A stretch of DNA of 28,221 nt from RGIG8597 sp045133795. Lineage in GTDB: Bacteria; Spirochaetota; GWE2-31-10. The stretch covers positions 1 to 28,221 of the forward strand of contig JBGUUT010000041.1 of assembly GCA_045133795.1 (NCBI GenBank). Reading direction: 5' to 3'. Both the position numbers and the translations under genes were made by a program. The notes below the pieces were generated by a model. The model saw only the letters and a program-made list of their open reading frames with translations, was not told the origin of the DNA and made no database searches. Shown here piece by piece: positions 4,975 through 13,446 of the stretch (position 1 is the first letter of the stretch; each line of letters starts with the position of its first letter).

Positions 4975-7410
4975 ATGATTTCAAAAAAAGAACTTTCAGA
5001 AAGAGATATTGTAACAAAATACATAATTCCAGCAATTGAAAAAGCAGGATTCAATAAACAGACACATATACTTGAAGAAGTTAGTTTTACAGCTGGCAGA
5101 ATTTTTGTAAAAGGAAAGAAAACCAAACGTGGCGAACGAAAACGAGCCGACATCATTTTGTACTACAAACAAAATATCCCGATTGCAGTCGTAGAAGCAA
5201 AAGATAATAATCACACTGTCGGTGCCGGAATGCAACAAGCCTTGGAATATGCTGAAATTTTAGATATTCCTGTTGCTATTAGTTCGAATGGTGACGGATT
5301 TGTTATTCAGTATAGAAAAAATTGTGGACCGGCTGACGAAAATGGAAAAATAATTGTTACAGAAAATCGAGATTTAGAAAGTTTTCCAAATATAGAATCT
5401 TTATGGAATAACTACAAAAAATATAACGGAATTGAAAATCCAGACGCAGAAAAAACAGTTCTTTCAAATTATCATATTGATGCAGGCGGACGTTCTCCAC
5501 GATATTATCAGCGAATTGCAATCAACAGAACTGTAGAAGCAGTTGCTCGTGGGCAGAAACGAATTCTTTTAGTTATGGCAACAGGAACGGGAAAAACATA
5601 TACATCATTTCAGATAATTTATAGATTGTGGAAATCCGGTTGCAAAAAACGCATTTTATATTTAGCAGACAGAACTAATTTAATTACTCAAACAAAAAAA
5701 GGTGATTTTAAGCACTTTAAAGACAAATGTCATATTATCAAAAATAAAGTGATAGATAAATCTTATGAAATTTTCCTTGCTCTTTATCAAGGGCTTACAA
5801 ATTATGATGGAGAAACTGATGCATATCTTGAATTTTCTCCGGACTTTTTTGATTTGATAATTGTTGATGAGTGCCATCGTGGTTCTGTTGATGAAGATAA
5901 GGCTTGGCACAAAATTTTAAACTATTTTTCATCAGCAACACAAATCGGTATGACCGCAACTCCAAAAGAAACAAAAAATCTTTCAAATATTGAGTATTTT
6001 GGCGAGCCGCTTTATACATATTCTCTAAAACAAGGAATTGATGACGGCTTCCTTGCTCCTTACAAAGTTTTGCGGGTTGGAATGAATATTGACCTTGAAG
6101 GATATCGTCCGGAAAAAAACAAGACTGATATAAACGGCGAACTTGTAGAAGACCGACTTTACAACACAAAAGATTTTGATAGAAATATTGTAATTGATGA
6201 AAGAACAATGTTAGTTGCAAAAAAAGTAATGGAGTTTCTAAAATCTTCAGACCCATATGCAAAAACAATTGTTTTCTGTGTTGATATTGAACATGCGGAA
6301 AGAATGCGACAGGCTCTTTTGAATTATGCTTCGCCGGAAATCACGGCACAGACAGACAAATATGTTGTTCGTATAACAGGAGATGATCCGATTGCAAAAG
6401 GATATTTGGAAGATTTTATTAATCCTGAAACAAGATATCCGGTTGTTGCTACAACTTCAAAACTGATGACTACGGGAACAGACGCTCAAACCTGTAAAGT
6501 TATTGTTTTAGATTCAAATATTGGTTCTATGACAGAGTTTAAACAAATTATTGGACGTGGAACAAGAATTAACGAAGAACATGGAAAGCAATATTTTACG
6601 ATTATTGATTTTAGAAATGTCACAGATAAATTTGCTGATAAAGATTTTGACGGTGCACCTGTAAAAATCAAGGAAGCAAATCAAAATGAAGAATTGTCTG
6701 AAGAATCTATTGATGAAGGAATTGGTGAAGAACAGATTGACCCTGTAACAGAAAAGCCGGTTGAATTTGAAGAAATAACATATCCGCTTTCAAATGATAG
6801 TTTTGGGACTTTAAATCTTGGCGAAAGCGAGAATGAATATGGTAAACGAGAAAAAATCTATGTTGCCGGAGTTGATGTCAGTATTTTAAGTGAAAGAAAG
6901 CAGTTTCTTGATGCAAACGGAAAACTTATCACTTGTAGTTTAAAAGAATACACAAAAAATGGGATTTTAACTTCTTATCGTTCTTTGGATAATTTCTTAC
7001 AGGCTTGGAATGATGCAGAAAAGAAAAAACTTATAATAGAAGAACTTGAAAATCAGGGTATTATTTTTGAAGACCTTAAAGAAGAAATAAAATCAGATTT
7101 GGATATATTTGATTTAATTTGTCATATCGCTTGGGATGCTCCCGCACTTACACGAAAAGAACGAGCCGAAAATGTTCGTAAACGAAATTATTGGACAAAA
7201 TACGGTGAACAAGCTCGAAAAGTTTTAGATTCTCTCCTTGAAAAATATACTGAAACAGGAATCCAGAATATTGAAGACATGAAAGTTCTTACAGTTGAGC
7301 CTTTTAAACAACTTGGAACTCCTGCGGAAATAGTAAAAGTCTTTGGCGGAAAACCTCAATATCTTGCAGCTCTACGAGAGTTGGAAAACGAGATTTATAA
7401 GGTAGCGTAG
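4975..7410 (+). CDS. hsdR: Type I restriction enzyme R subunit (endonuclease/translocase)
   Basis: 811 residues from ATG 4975; an in-frame TTG at 4957 lies within the promoter repeat and is rejected. N-terminal PD-(D/E)xK nuclease: RADIILYY (D59) and VVEAKD (E74, K76). Then an SF2 DNA translocase: Walker A ATGTGKT (~203-209), DECH box (298-301), TAT motif (327-329) and the C-terminal helicase lobe with QIIGRGTR. The C-terminal ~200 residues form the region that docks on the methylase core. Length and order fit the HsdR group of ~800 residues. Together with HsdS and HsdM it should translocate and cut unmodified DNA. All catalytic motifs are present. The gene order R-S-(TIR)-M is unusual, and hsdR is the first gene after direct repeat copy 2. 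Confidence 0.95.
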   Translation: MISKKELSERDIVTKYIIPAIEKAGFNKQTHILEEVSFTAGRIFVKGKKTKRGERKRADIILYYKQNIPIAVVEAKDNNHTVGAGMQQALEYAEILDIPVAISSNGDGFVIQYRKNCGPADENGKIIVTENRDLESFPNIESLWNNYKKYNGIENPDAEKTVLSNYHIDAGGRSPRYYQRIAINRTVEAVARGQKRILLVMATGTGKTYTSFQIIYRLWKSGCKKRILYLADRTNLITQTKKGDFKHFKDKCHIIKNKVIDKSYEIFLALYQGLTNYDGETDAYLEFSPDFFDLIIVDECHRGSVDEDKAWHKILNYFSSATQIGMTATPKETKNLSNIEYFGEPLYTYSLKQGIDDGFLAPYKVLRVGMNIDLEGYRPEKNKTDINGELVEDRLYNTKDFDRNIVIDERTMLVAKKVMEFLKSSDPYAKTIVFCVDIEHAERMRQALLNYASPEITAQTDKYVVRITGDDPIAKGYLEDFINPETRYPVVATTSKLMTTGTDAQTCKVIVLDSNIGSMTEFKQIIGRGTRINEEHGKQYFTIIDFRNVTDKFADKDFDGAPVKIKEANQNEELSEESIDEGIGEEQIDPVTEKPVEFEEITYPLSNDSFGTLNLGESENEYGKREKIYVAGVDVSILSERKQFLDANGKLITCSLKEYTKNGILTSYRSLDNFLQAWNDAEKKKLIIEELENQGIIFEDLKEEIKSDLDIFDLICHIAWDAPALTRKERAENVRKRNYWTKYGEQARKVLDSLLEKYTETGIQNIEDMKVLTVEPFKQLGTPAEIVKVFGGKPQYLAALRELENEIYKVA

Positions 7411-7641
7411 ATTTGTAAGGGGAAAGTGAAAATGACTGAAAATACCTGCTGCTTATTGGCGAAAACTCAAATAACGTCTAAAAGCAGAAAGCAATGAAAC
7501 CGTGACAAATTGTCATGGTTTGAAAACACAAGCATGTAAATTGGGGACAAACTTCTTTAAAATGGGAAGAATAACCAAGTTTTCAAAAAGAAATGTCGTA
7601 GACATTTCGAATCCGTGAGGCAACAAAAACGAGGAAGATAA
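7411..7641 (+). other. hsdR-hsdS intergenic region with two hairpins
   Basis: The 231-bp gap holds a 21-codon reading frame at 7432-7497 with no recognisable product. It also holds a hairpin AAACCGTGACA/TGTCATGGTTT (7497-7507 and 7511-7521, one mismatch) and the 34-bp hairpin repeat at 7590-7623. The hsdS ribosome site GAGGAAG (7631-7637) follows. No T-run follows the hairpins, so read-through from hsdR is likely. Confidence 0.6.
7590..7623 (+). repeat. 34-bp hairpin repeat, copy before hsdS
   Basis: GAAATGTC-GTA-GACATTTC (7590-7608) is a perfect 8-bp stem with a 3-nt loop, followed by GAATCCGTGAGGCAA. A second copy at 11667-11700 differs in the stem by a compensatory T-A to C-G change and by one base in the tail. 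Both copies lie just upstream of restriction-modification genes (hsdS, hsdM). Confidence 0.85.
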
Positions 7642-9084
7642 ATGAATGAATGGAAGAAAGTTTTTAATAATAATGTTTCATTATATGTACAAATAATAAA
7701 AAAATATCTTTTAAATAATGGTTGGGCTTCAATTTGTCTTAATGATTACATCAAGATTATGCCAACATTTCAAGTCAAAGATGCAGTTTTTTCAAAAGAT
7801 TACAAAAAAGAAGGTGCGTATCCTATTGTTTCTCAGAGTAAAGATTTAATTTCTGGCTATTATGATGATAAGCTTTTGCTGAATCAAATTTCTAACCCAA
7901 TAATCATTTTTGGTGATCATACACAAGTTGTAAAATACATAGATTTCGATTTTATATTAGGTGCTGATGGAACTAAAATATTAACAGTTTCTGAAGATTA
8001 TAATCCTAAGTTTTTTTATTATTTAATAAAATCTATAAATCTGCATTCAAACAAATATGCAAGACATTATTCTAAACTTAGAAAGGAATTTATTTTATTT
8101 CATAAAGAATCTTTACAAATTCAATTAAGTATTGTTTCATTTTTAGATTCATTAGAAAACAATTGTATTTCAGAAAAATATTTTTTTGATGAAAAAACAG
8201 AAAGTGAAATAATTTCATTGCAAAAGGATTTTTATAGCATCAGTTCTATTGAAATAGAAATCGAAAAACAAAAATCTCTGGTAAAACAACTCCGTCAAAA
8301 TATTTTGCAAGATGCAATAGAGGGAAAACTCACAGAAGAATGGAGAAAGAATAATCCTGTTGTAAAAGGAAATCCGGATTTTGATGCAGAAGCGTTGTTT
8401 GAAAAGATACAGGAAGGAAAACGCCACACAGATTCAAAGAAGAAAGAAAAGTCTTTGCCGGAGATAACAGAGGATGAAAAGCCATTTGAAATTCCGAAAG
8501 GTTGGAAATGGGTAAGATTGGGAGAGATTTGTTCTAAAATAGGGTCAGGAAGTACTCCTAAAGGAAGTGATTATTGTTCTTTAGGAATTCCTTTTTTTCG
8601 TTCACAAAATGTCTATAATGAAGGGCTTGAATATAAAGACATTGTTTTTATTTCAGAATCTACTCATAAAAAAATGAAAGGGACAGCCGTGTGCCCAAAT
8701 GATTTATTACTAAACATTACAGGGGGATCTTTAGGACGGTGTGCTGTTGTTTCAGAAAAGTTTGATAGAGGAAATGTCAGTCAACATGTTTGTATTGTTC
8801 GCCCTATAATAATAAAATCGTTGTATCTTCACATTTTTATTTTATCAGAGTTATTTCAAAATAATATAAAAACATCAGGAGCCGGAAGACAAGGGCTGCC
8901 TAAATATAATTTGGAAAAAATGTTATTACCCCTTCCACCACTCGCCGAACAAACAGAAATTGTTCGTGTGGTAGAATCACAACTTGCAAAAGTTGACCAA
9001 CTGGAAAAACAAATTGCAGAAAGAGAAACTCTGACAAAACAACTAATACAAAGTATAATGAAAGATGCGTTTGGGGAGGAATAG
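7642..9084 (+). CDS. hsdS: Type I restriction-modification specificity subunit
   Basis: 480 residues with the two-halves plan of HsdS. The first target recognition domain spans about residues 28-175 (GWASICLNDYIKI ... GADGTKIL). The first helical spacer follows around 200-235 (IEKQKSLVKQLRQNILQDAI, then EGKLTEEWR). The second recognition domain begins at PKGWKWVRLGEIC (~284) and includes the TGGSLGRC region. The final spacer is LPPLAEQTEIVRVVE with a coiled coil. Each domain reads one half of a bipartite DNA site, and the subunit assembles with HsdM and HsdR. ATG 7642 follows GAGGAAG. No second hsdS fragment, recombinase or inverted recognition-domain repeats are visible, so phase switching by inversion is not supported here. 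Confidence 0.93.
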   Translation: MNEWKKVFNNNVSLYVQIIKKYLLNNGWASICLNDYIKIMPTFQVKDAVFSKDYKKEGAYPIVSQSKDLISGYYDDKLLLNQISNPIIIFGDHTQVVKYIDFDFILGADGTKILTVSEDYNPKFFYYLIKSINLHSNKYARHYSKLRKEFILFHKESLQIQLSIVSFLDSLENNCISEKYFFDEKTESEIISLQKDFYSISSIEIEIEKQKSLVKQLRQNILQDAIEGKLTEEWRKNNPVVKGNPDFDAEALFEKIQEGKRHTDSKKKEKSLPEITEDEKPFEIPKGWKWVRLGEICSKIGSGSTPKGSDYCSLGIPFFRSQNVYNEGLEYKDIVFISESTHKKMKGTAVCPNDLLLNITGGSLGRCAVVSEKFDRGNVSQHVCIVRPIIIKSLYLHIFILSELFQNNIKTSGAGRQGLPKYNLEKMLLPLPPLAEQTEIVRVVESQLAKVDQLEKQIAERETLTKQLIQSIMKDAFGEE

Positions 9085-9089
9085 AAAAT

Positions 9090-11639
9090 ATGATAAAGAT
9101 TTTTGTAAGTTATTCTCACAATGATGAACAATTTTTGGTGGATAAATTTATTCCTATGCTGGAAGAATTAAAGACAGAAGGTATAACTGACTATTTTTAT
9201 GATAGACAATTACGTGCTGATGGTGATTTGTTCAATACAATTGATTTTCATTTGAAGGAATGTGATATTGCAATTGCACTACTTTCAGAAAATTATTATA
9301 AATCAACTACTTGTCTTGACGAGAAAAACAATCTTCTGGGTAGAAAATTGCTAGAAGGAATTTATTTTTTGCCAGTTGTTGTTTCTTCTTGTAATTGGAT
9401 AAAAGATGATACAATAAATAATAATTTGTTTCTCAATACTGATGCAAAAGAATTATCGATACTAAGTGAAGATGAGCTAAAAATAGAAATCGAAGTAATT
9501 AAAAAAAGACTAATTGAGATTTCCAAAGATATTGAAACAATACGAAAACTCTCTTTTAACACTGAATTTGAAGATTTATTGCAAGATATGGATGTTTTAA
9601 AAACATCTCATTGTTCACGAAATACATTGTTACTTTCAGATGTTTTTATTTATCCAACTTTACGAAAATTTGTTTTTGATGATGAAAAAGATGATGAGAT
9701 ATGTTCAGAAAATTTGTTTAAAGATTCAAAGAATGAGAGATTTGTCTTTATTTCAGGCGATGATGTATCAGGAAAAACTTCCCTCATAAAGAGATATATA
9801 TTACTTCTTAAAAAAGAGAATTTTATTCCCTTATACTTTACTAAAGACGATGTTTTTGATGGGCATCTTTTTAATATTTTAGAAAAGAAATTTATTGAAC
9901 AATTTAATACTGAAAATACATTAAACATTAAAAAATTATTAGAAGATAATAAAGAGCGAATAATTCTCCTTTTTGATGATTTTCACAAGATTTCGAATAC
10001 AAAAAAAATCATAGAAAAAATATCTCTAATCCAAAAAATAATTTGTACTGTGGATTTAATTTACAATCTTGATTGTGAAATAAAAGAGATACAAGATGTT
10101 GCAGTAAAATATTCAATAAAGGAATTATCGCCAAAACAACGATATGACTTGATAAAAAAGTGGATGTATTTAGATTCAGATATTTCTTCTTCAACTGAAT
10201 TGGAAAAAATAAAAGAATTAGATAAAAAAGCAGAACAAATTCAAAATATCACTGGAAAATCCTTGAATGGTGGTATTATGCCAGCTTATCCATTTCTTGT
10301 CTTGTCAGTTTTAAGCAATGTTGAAACCTTAAATCGTCCGTTAAATCCACAAATGACATCTTATGGATATTGCTATGAAGCACTGATAATAATAGCTTTT
10401 ATGAAATGTGGGTTAAAAACTGACGATCAAATTGGTGGCGCAATAAATTTTCTTTCATCATTTGCAAATCAATTGTATAAAGATGAAATAAATGAAATGT
10501 CTCTTAGTGATTTTACAATATTTCTTGAAGAGTATGAGAAAAAAATTGCTTTACCGTTTAAAAAAGATATATTTATCAAAAAACTTGAAAATAGTCGCTT
10601 ATTAATAAAATCTACATTAGGTAATTATAGGTTTGATTACAAATATGTATTCTATTACTTTTTGGCAAAGTATTTTTCCGATAATATAGAGTTTTCTTTG
10701 TCAGAGATTGAAAAATTATGTAAAAATATTCATAAAGATGAGAATGCATATATTGTTATATTCTTTTCGCACAATACAAAGTCAAATACATTTTATGATA
10801 TTTTATTAAGAGAAGCTGATTCTATATGCTCGATGGAAGAAATAGTTTCTTTATCTAAAGAAGAAATGAAATTTTTTGACGATAGTTATCAGTCTCTCAT
10901 GGATGTTCTTTTACCAAATAAAACACATAATTATAAAACAGAACGAAATCTTAGGTTGGAAAACTCTCATGAGCAAGAATATTCTCCCATCACCGAAGAT
11001 GAAAAGGATGTATTAAATGAAGAACACATTTTAAATCTTCGTAAGTCTATAAAATTGACAGAAGCAATTGGATTAATTGCAAAAAATAGATATACATCAC
11101 TTGAAAAAACAAAAATACGTCAACTTATTTCTTCTTCAATAGATTTGAATTTGCGGCAAATAAATTCATTTTTCTCATTATTTAGAAATTCTGACACTCA
11201 AAGATGTTTAATAGAATTTATTGCTGATATGGTTAAAAAGGAAATTTCTAATGAAAAAAAAATTGATGATGACAAGTGTAAGAAAATAGCAAATAATATC
11301 TTTTGGGGAATGAACTTCTTCTTTGTATTTGCAATTATAGTCAAAACAATCCAATCTATTGGATCTGAAAAATTGATTCCATTTATAGAAGAGGTTTCAG
11401 ACGAAAAATCAACACCTGCAAAACAATTGATTTTAGAGGGAGTAAAAATAATATACTCAAAAAATCTTGATAAAAATACCTTGTTTAAACAAATAAAAAA
11501 TTCAGATTACTCAAATGTTGCAAAAACAATTCTGAAAATGCTTGTTATAGAACGTTGTCGAATGAATCCGACTGATTTTAGAGAAATTCAACAATTAAGT
11601 ACAAAAATGGATATACCAATTGAGAAATTAAAGAAGTGA
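9090..11639 (+). CDS. TIR-domain STAND-type NTPase (NLR-like defence protein)
   Basis: 849 residues. Residues 1-~115 are a TIR domain: MIKIFVSYSHNDEQFL, DRQLRADGDLFNTIDFHL, CDIAIALLSENYYKSTTCLDE with candidate catalytic Glu78, then LPVVV and W103. Such TIRs commonly cleave NAD+. A helical linker (~125-175) leads to a P-loop NTPase: Walker A SGDDVSGKTS (222-231) and Walker B ILLFDDFH (292-299). The long helical C-terminus (~400-849) has no recognised repeat and is presumably the sensor. This architecture matches bacterial TIR-STAND/NLR-like immune proteins that sense phage and deplete NAD+. It starts 5 bp after hsdS, with GGAGGAA inside the hsdS end, so it is translated from the same operon. 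It is visibly more AT-rich than hsdM, which suggests separate acquisition. Family is clear; trigger unknown. Confidence 0.85.
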   Translation: MIKIFVSYSHNDEQFLVDKFIPMLEELKTEGITDYFYDRQLRADGDLFNTIDFHLKECDIAIALLSENYYKSTTCLDEKNNLLGRKLLEGIYFLPVVVSSCNWIKDDTINNNLFLNTDAKELSILSEDELKIEIEVIKKRLIEISKDIETIRKLSFNTEFEDLLQDMDVLKTSHCSRNTLLLSDVFIYPTLRKFVFDDEKDDEICSENLFKDSKNERFVFISGDDVSGKTSLIKRYILLLKKENFIPLYFTKDDVFDGHLFNILEKKFIEQFNTENTLNIKKLLEDNKERIILLFDDFHKISNTKKIIEKISLIQKIICTVDLIYNLDCEIKEIQDVAVKYSIKELSPKQRYDLIKKWMYLDSDISSSTELEKIKELDKKAEQIQNITGKSLNGGIMPAYPFLVLSVLSNVETLNRPLNPQMTSYGYCYEALIIIAFMKCGLKTDDQIGGAINFLSSFANQLYKDEINEMSLSDFTIFLEEYEKKIALPFKKDIFIKKLENSRLLIKSTLGNYRFDYKYVFYYFLAKYFSDNIEFSLSEIEKLCKNIHKDENAYIVIFFSHNTKSNTFYDILLREADSICSMEEIVSLSKEEMKFFDDSYQSLMDVLLPNKTHNYKTERNLRLENSHEQEYSPITEDEKDVLNEEHILNLRKSIKLTEAIGLIAKNRYTSLEKTKIRQLISSSIDLNLRQINSFFSLFRNSDTQRCLIEFIADMVKKEISNEKKIDDDKCKKIANNIFWGMNFFFVFAIIVKTIQSIGSEKLIPFIEEVSDEKSTPAKQLILEGVKIIYSKNLDKNTLFKQIKNSDYSNVAKTILKMLVIERCRMNPTDFREIQQLSTKMDIPIEKLKK

Positions 11640-11666
11640 TGTATGATTTAATTTGTAATATTCCCA

Positions 11667-11700
11667 GAAATGCCGTAGGCATTTCGAATCCGTGTGGCAA
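11667..11700 (+). repeat. 34-bp hairpin repeat, copy before hsdM
   Basis: GAAATGCC-GTA-GGCATTTC (11667-11685) plus GAATCCGTGTGGCAA is the sister of 7590-7623. The arms differ by a matched pair of changes that keeps the 8-bp stem intact. It lies directly upstream of the GC-rich hairpin element, in the TIR gene-hsdM gap. Confidence 0.85.
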
Positions 11701-11704
11701 TCTT

Positions 11705-11783
11705 TCGGGGCGTTGCGGGGTGTCCCCGCTAGAAGGGGTAGCGAGCAACGAAGTGCGAGCGAGGGGAAGGCTTTCCCCCCCCC
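11705..11783 (+). repeat. GC-rich multi-hairpin element with a nine-C run
   Basis: This is an island of high GC in an AT-rich region. GCGGGG (11715-11720) pairs with CCCCGC (11724-11729). An alternative outer stem is CGTTGC (11711-11716) with GCAACG (11745-11750). GGGGAA (11763-11768) pairs with TTCCCC (11773-11778). It ends in nine Cs (11775-11783), about 30 bp before hsdM. The frame through it is open (a 60-codon ORF from ATG 11639 to 11821, joining the TIR stop and the hsdM start), but its composition is that of a structured repeat, not of a protein. Confidence 0.65.
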
Positions 11784-11813
11784 TTAAAAACAAACTAAAA
11801 GGAGACAAACTAA

Positions 11814-13253
11814 ATGGCTGACATAGCAAATATCATAAAATCACTACAAAACATCATGCGGCGAGATGCCGGCGTTTCAGGAGATGCTCAACGTATAGAA
11901 CAACTTGGCTGGATGATTACTCTAAAAATCCTTGATGATAAAGATGCAGAATTAGAACTTTTAAATGACGATTATGTTTCCGTAATTCCGGAAAATCTAA
12001 AGTGGCGTTCTTGGGCGGGTGATTCTGAAGGCATAACCGGTGACGCAATGAAAGAGTTTGTTGACACAGAGCTTTTCCCCGGATTACAAAATCTTGATGT
12101 AGCTTCTGCCGACGGAATAAACAAACGGGCTGTTTTAGTTCGTGATATTTTTGCCGGTACAAACAACTACATGAAAAACGGTACAATTATTCGCCAAGTT
12201 GTAAATAAGCTTAACGAAATTGATTTTAATGCCAGTGAAGACCGTCATACTTTTGGAGATATTTACGAAAGCCTTTTGCGTGATTTGCAAAGTGCAGGAA
12301 ATTACGGAGAGTTCTATACTCCTCGTGCTGTTACAGAAATTATGACGGAAATTATAAATCCTCGTCTTGGTGAAAAAGTTTTAGACCCTGCTTGTGGTAC
12401 AGGTGGATTTTTAACAAGTGCAATCGAAAATATTCGTTCCCAAGATGTTCACTCTGTTGAAGATTTAAAAACTTTGGAAGATACAATTCGTGGGCAAGAA
12501 TTAAAACCGCTTCCATTTATGCTTTGTGTTACAAACTTGATTTTGCATGATATTGAAGTTCCAAATATTATCAATGGTGATAGTTTAAATCGTGAATATA
12601 CCAGTATTGGTGCAAAAGACAAAGTTGATGTAATTCTTGCAAACCCTCCTTTTGGTGCAAGTGTTAGTGATGGCGTTGAAACAAATTATCCAGCTCAATT
12701 TAGAACAACAGAAAGTGCCGATTTATTTTTACTATTGATGATTCGTTCTTTGCGTGACGGTGGGCGTGCTGCAATTGTTTTGCCTGATGGTTCGTTGACA
12801 GGTGACGGCGTAAAACAGAGAATCCGCGAAGAGTTTTTGAATCAATGTAATGTTCATACGATTGTGCGTTTGCCAAATTCTGTTTTCCAACCTTATGCTT
12901 CTGTTGCTACAAACTTATTGTTCTTTACAAAAGGTGAACCTACAAAAGAAATTTGGTATTGGGAACATAAACTTCCAGAAGGTCAAAAATCATACTCCAA
13001 AACTAAGCCAATTCAAAAAAGCGAATTTGAATCATTAAAAAAATGGTGGACTGATAGAAGTGAAAATGAGCAAGCTTGGAAAATCGGAATTGATACTTTA
13101 CGTAATAATGGTTTCAATTTAGATAATAAAAATCCTTTCGTAAAAGAAGAGGAGATTACATATTCCACAAGCGAACTTCTTGGGATGCTACATGACTCAT
13201 TTAAGAAAAGTGAAGATTTGCTGGCTGAACTACAGAGTGGTTTAAACGGTTAA
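11814..13253 (+). CDS. hsdM: Type I restriction-modification N6-adenine methyltransferase subunit
   Basis: 479 residues. An N-terminal helical HsdM domain (~1-140) is followed by the methylase: GEFYTPR (165-171), motif I DPACGTGGF (191-199, S-adenosylmethionine binding) and motif IV NPPF (277-280, catalysis on adenine N6). The C-terminus is helical for contact with HsdS. All key residues are present and the length is normal. It methylates the host site and forms the core with HsdS to which HsdR binds. ATG 11814 follows AAAGGAGAC. It is separated from hsdS by the TIR-STAND gene and a structured repeat region, so its expression may be partly uncoupled. Confidence in function is high. Confidence 0.95.
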   Translation: MADIANIIKSLQNIMRRDAGVSGDAQRIEQLGWMITLKILDDKDAELELLNDDYVSVIPENLKWRSWAGDSEGITGDAMKEFVDTELFPGLQNLDVASADGINKRAVLVRDIFAGTNNYMKNGTIIRQVVNKLNEIDFNASEDRHTFGDIYESLLRDLQSAGNYGEFYTPRAVTEIMTEIINPRLGEKVLDPACGTGGFLTSAIENIRSQDVHSVEDLKTLEDTIRGQELKPLPFMLCVTNLILHDIEVPNIINGDSLNREYTSIGAKDKVDVILANPPFGASVSDGVETNYPAQFRTTESADLFLLLMIRSLRDGGRAAIVLPDGSLTGDGVKQRIREEFLNQCNVHTIVRLPNSVFQPYASVATNLLFFTKGEPTKEIWYWEHKLPEGQKSYSKTKPIQKSEFESLKKWWTDRSENEQAWKIGIDTLRNNGFNLDNKNPFVKEEEITYSTSELLGMLHDSFKKSEDLLAELQSGLNG

Positions 13254-13278
13254 ACAAAATACCATTTGTATTTTGTTT
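13252..13278 (+). terminator. hsdM intrinsic terminator-like hairpin
   Basis: AAACAAAATAC (13252-13262), loop CATTT and GTATTTTGTTT (13268-13278) form a perfect 11-bp AT-rich stem that overlaps the hsdM stop codon and ends in a short T-run. REP copy 3 follows immediately, so two terminator-like structures end the restriction-modification operon. Confidence 0.6.
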
Positions 13279-13282
13279 TAAG

Positions 13283-13404
13283 TCGGTGTCAGACCTGTAT
13301 TCAATTTTAGTATAGAGGTCTGACACCTATTTTTTTCACTAGGCGAAATAAAAAAATCAGAAAGAGAACTATAGAAGGTAAGTTGTGGTATAGTAAAATG
13401 TAAG
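13283..13404 (+). repeat. Terminator-promoter repeat, copy 3
   Basis: It contains the palindrome GGTGTCAGACCT (13285-13296) / AGGTCTGACACC (13316-13327) followed by a T-run. After a conserved spacer comes the extended -10 TGG-TATAGT (13386-13394). It matches copy 1 through AAAATGTAAG but lacks the mcrC-derived left part. The module both ends the hsdM transcript and offers a promoter for the lipoprotein gene at 13447. Confidence 0.85.
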
Positions 13405-13446
13405 AATTATTTATGTTTTTACAAATAACAACAAGGAGATAGATTT

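Noticed and set aside
7543..7570. A further degraded REP copy (GGGGACAAACTTC, AAAATGGG)
   Set aside because: It resembles the GGGACAGACC palindrome, but the right arm is absent and similarity is too weak to call.
7642..9084. Phase-variable hsdS by inversion
   Set aside because: There is one complete hsdS, with no partial copies, inverted recognition domains or recombinase in the window.
11639..11821. A real 60-residue protein between the TIR gene and hsdM
   Set aside because: It is made entirely of the hairpin repeat and the GC-rich element; composition and repeats explain the open frame.
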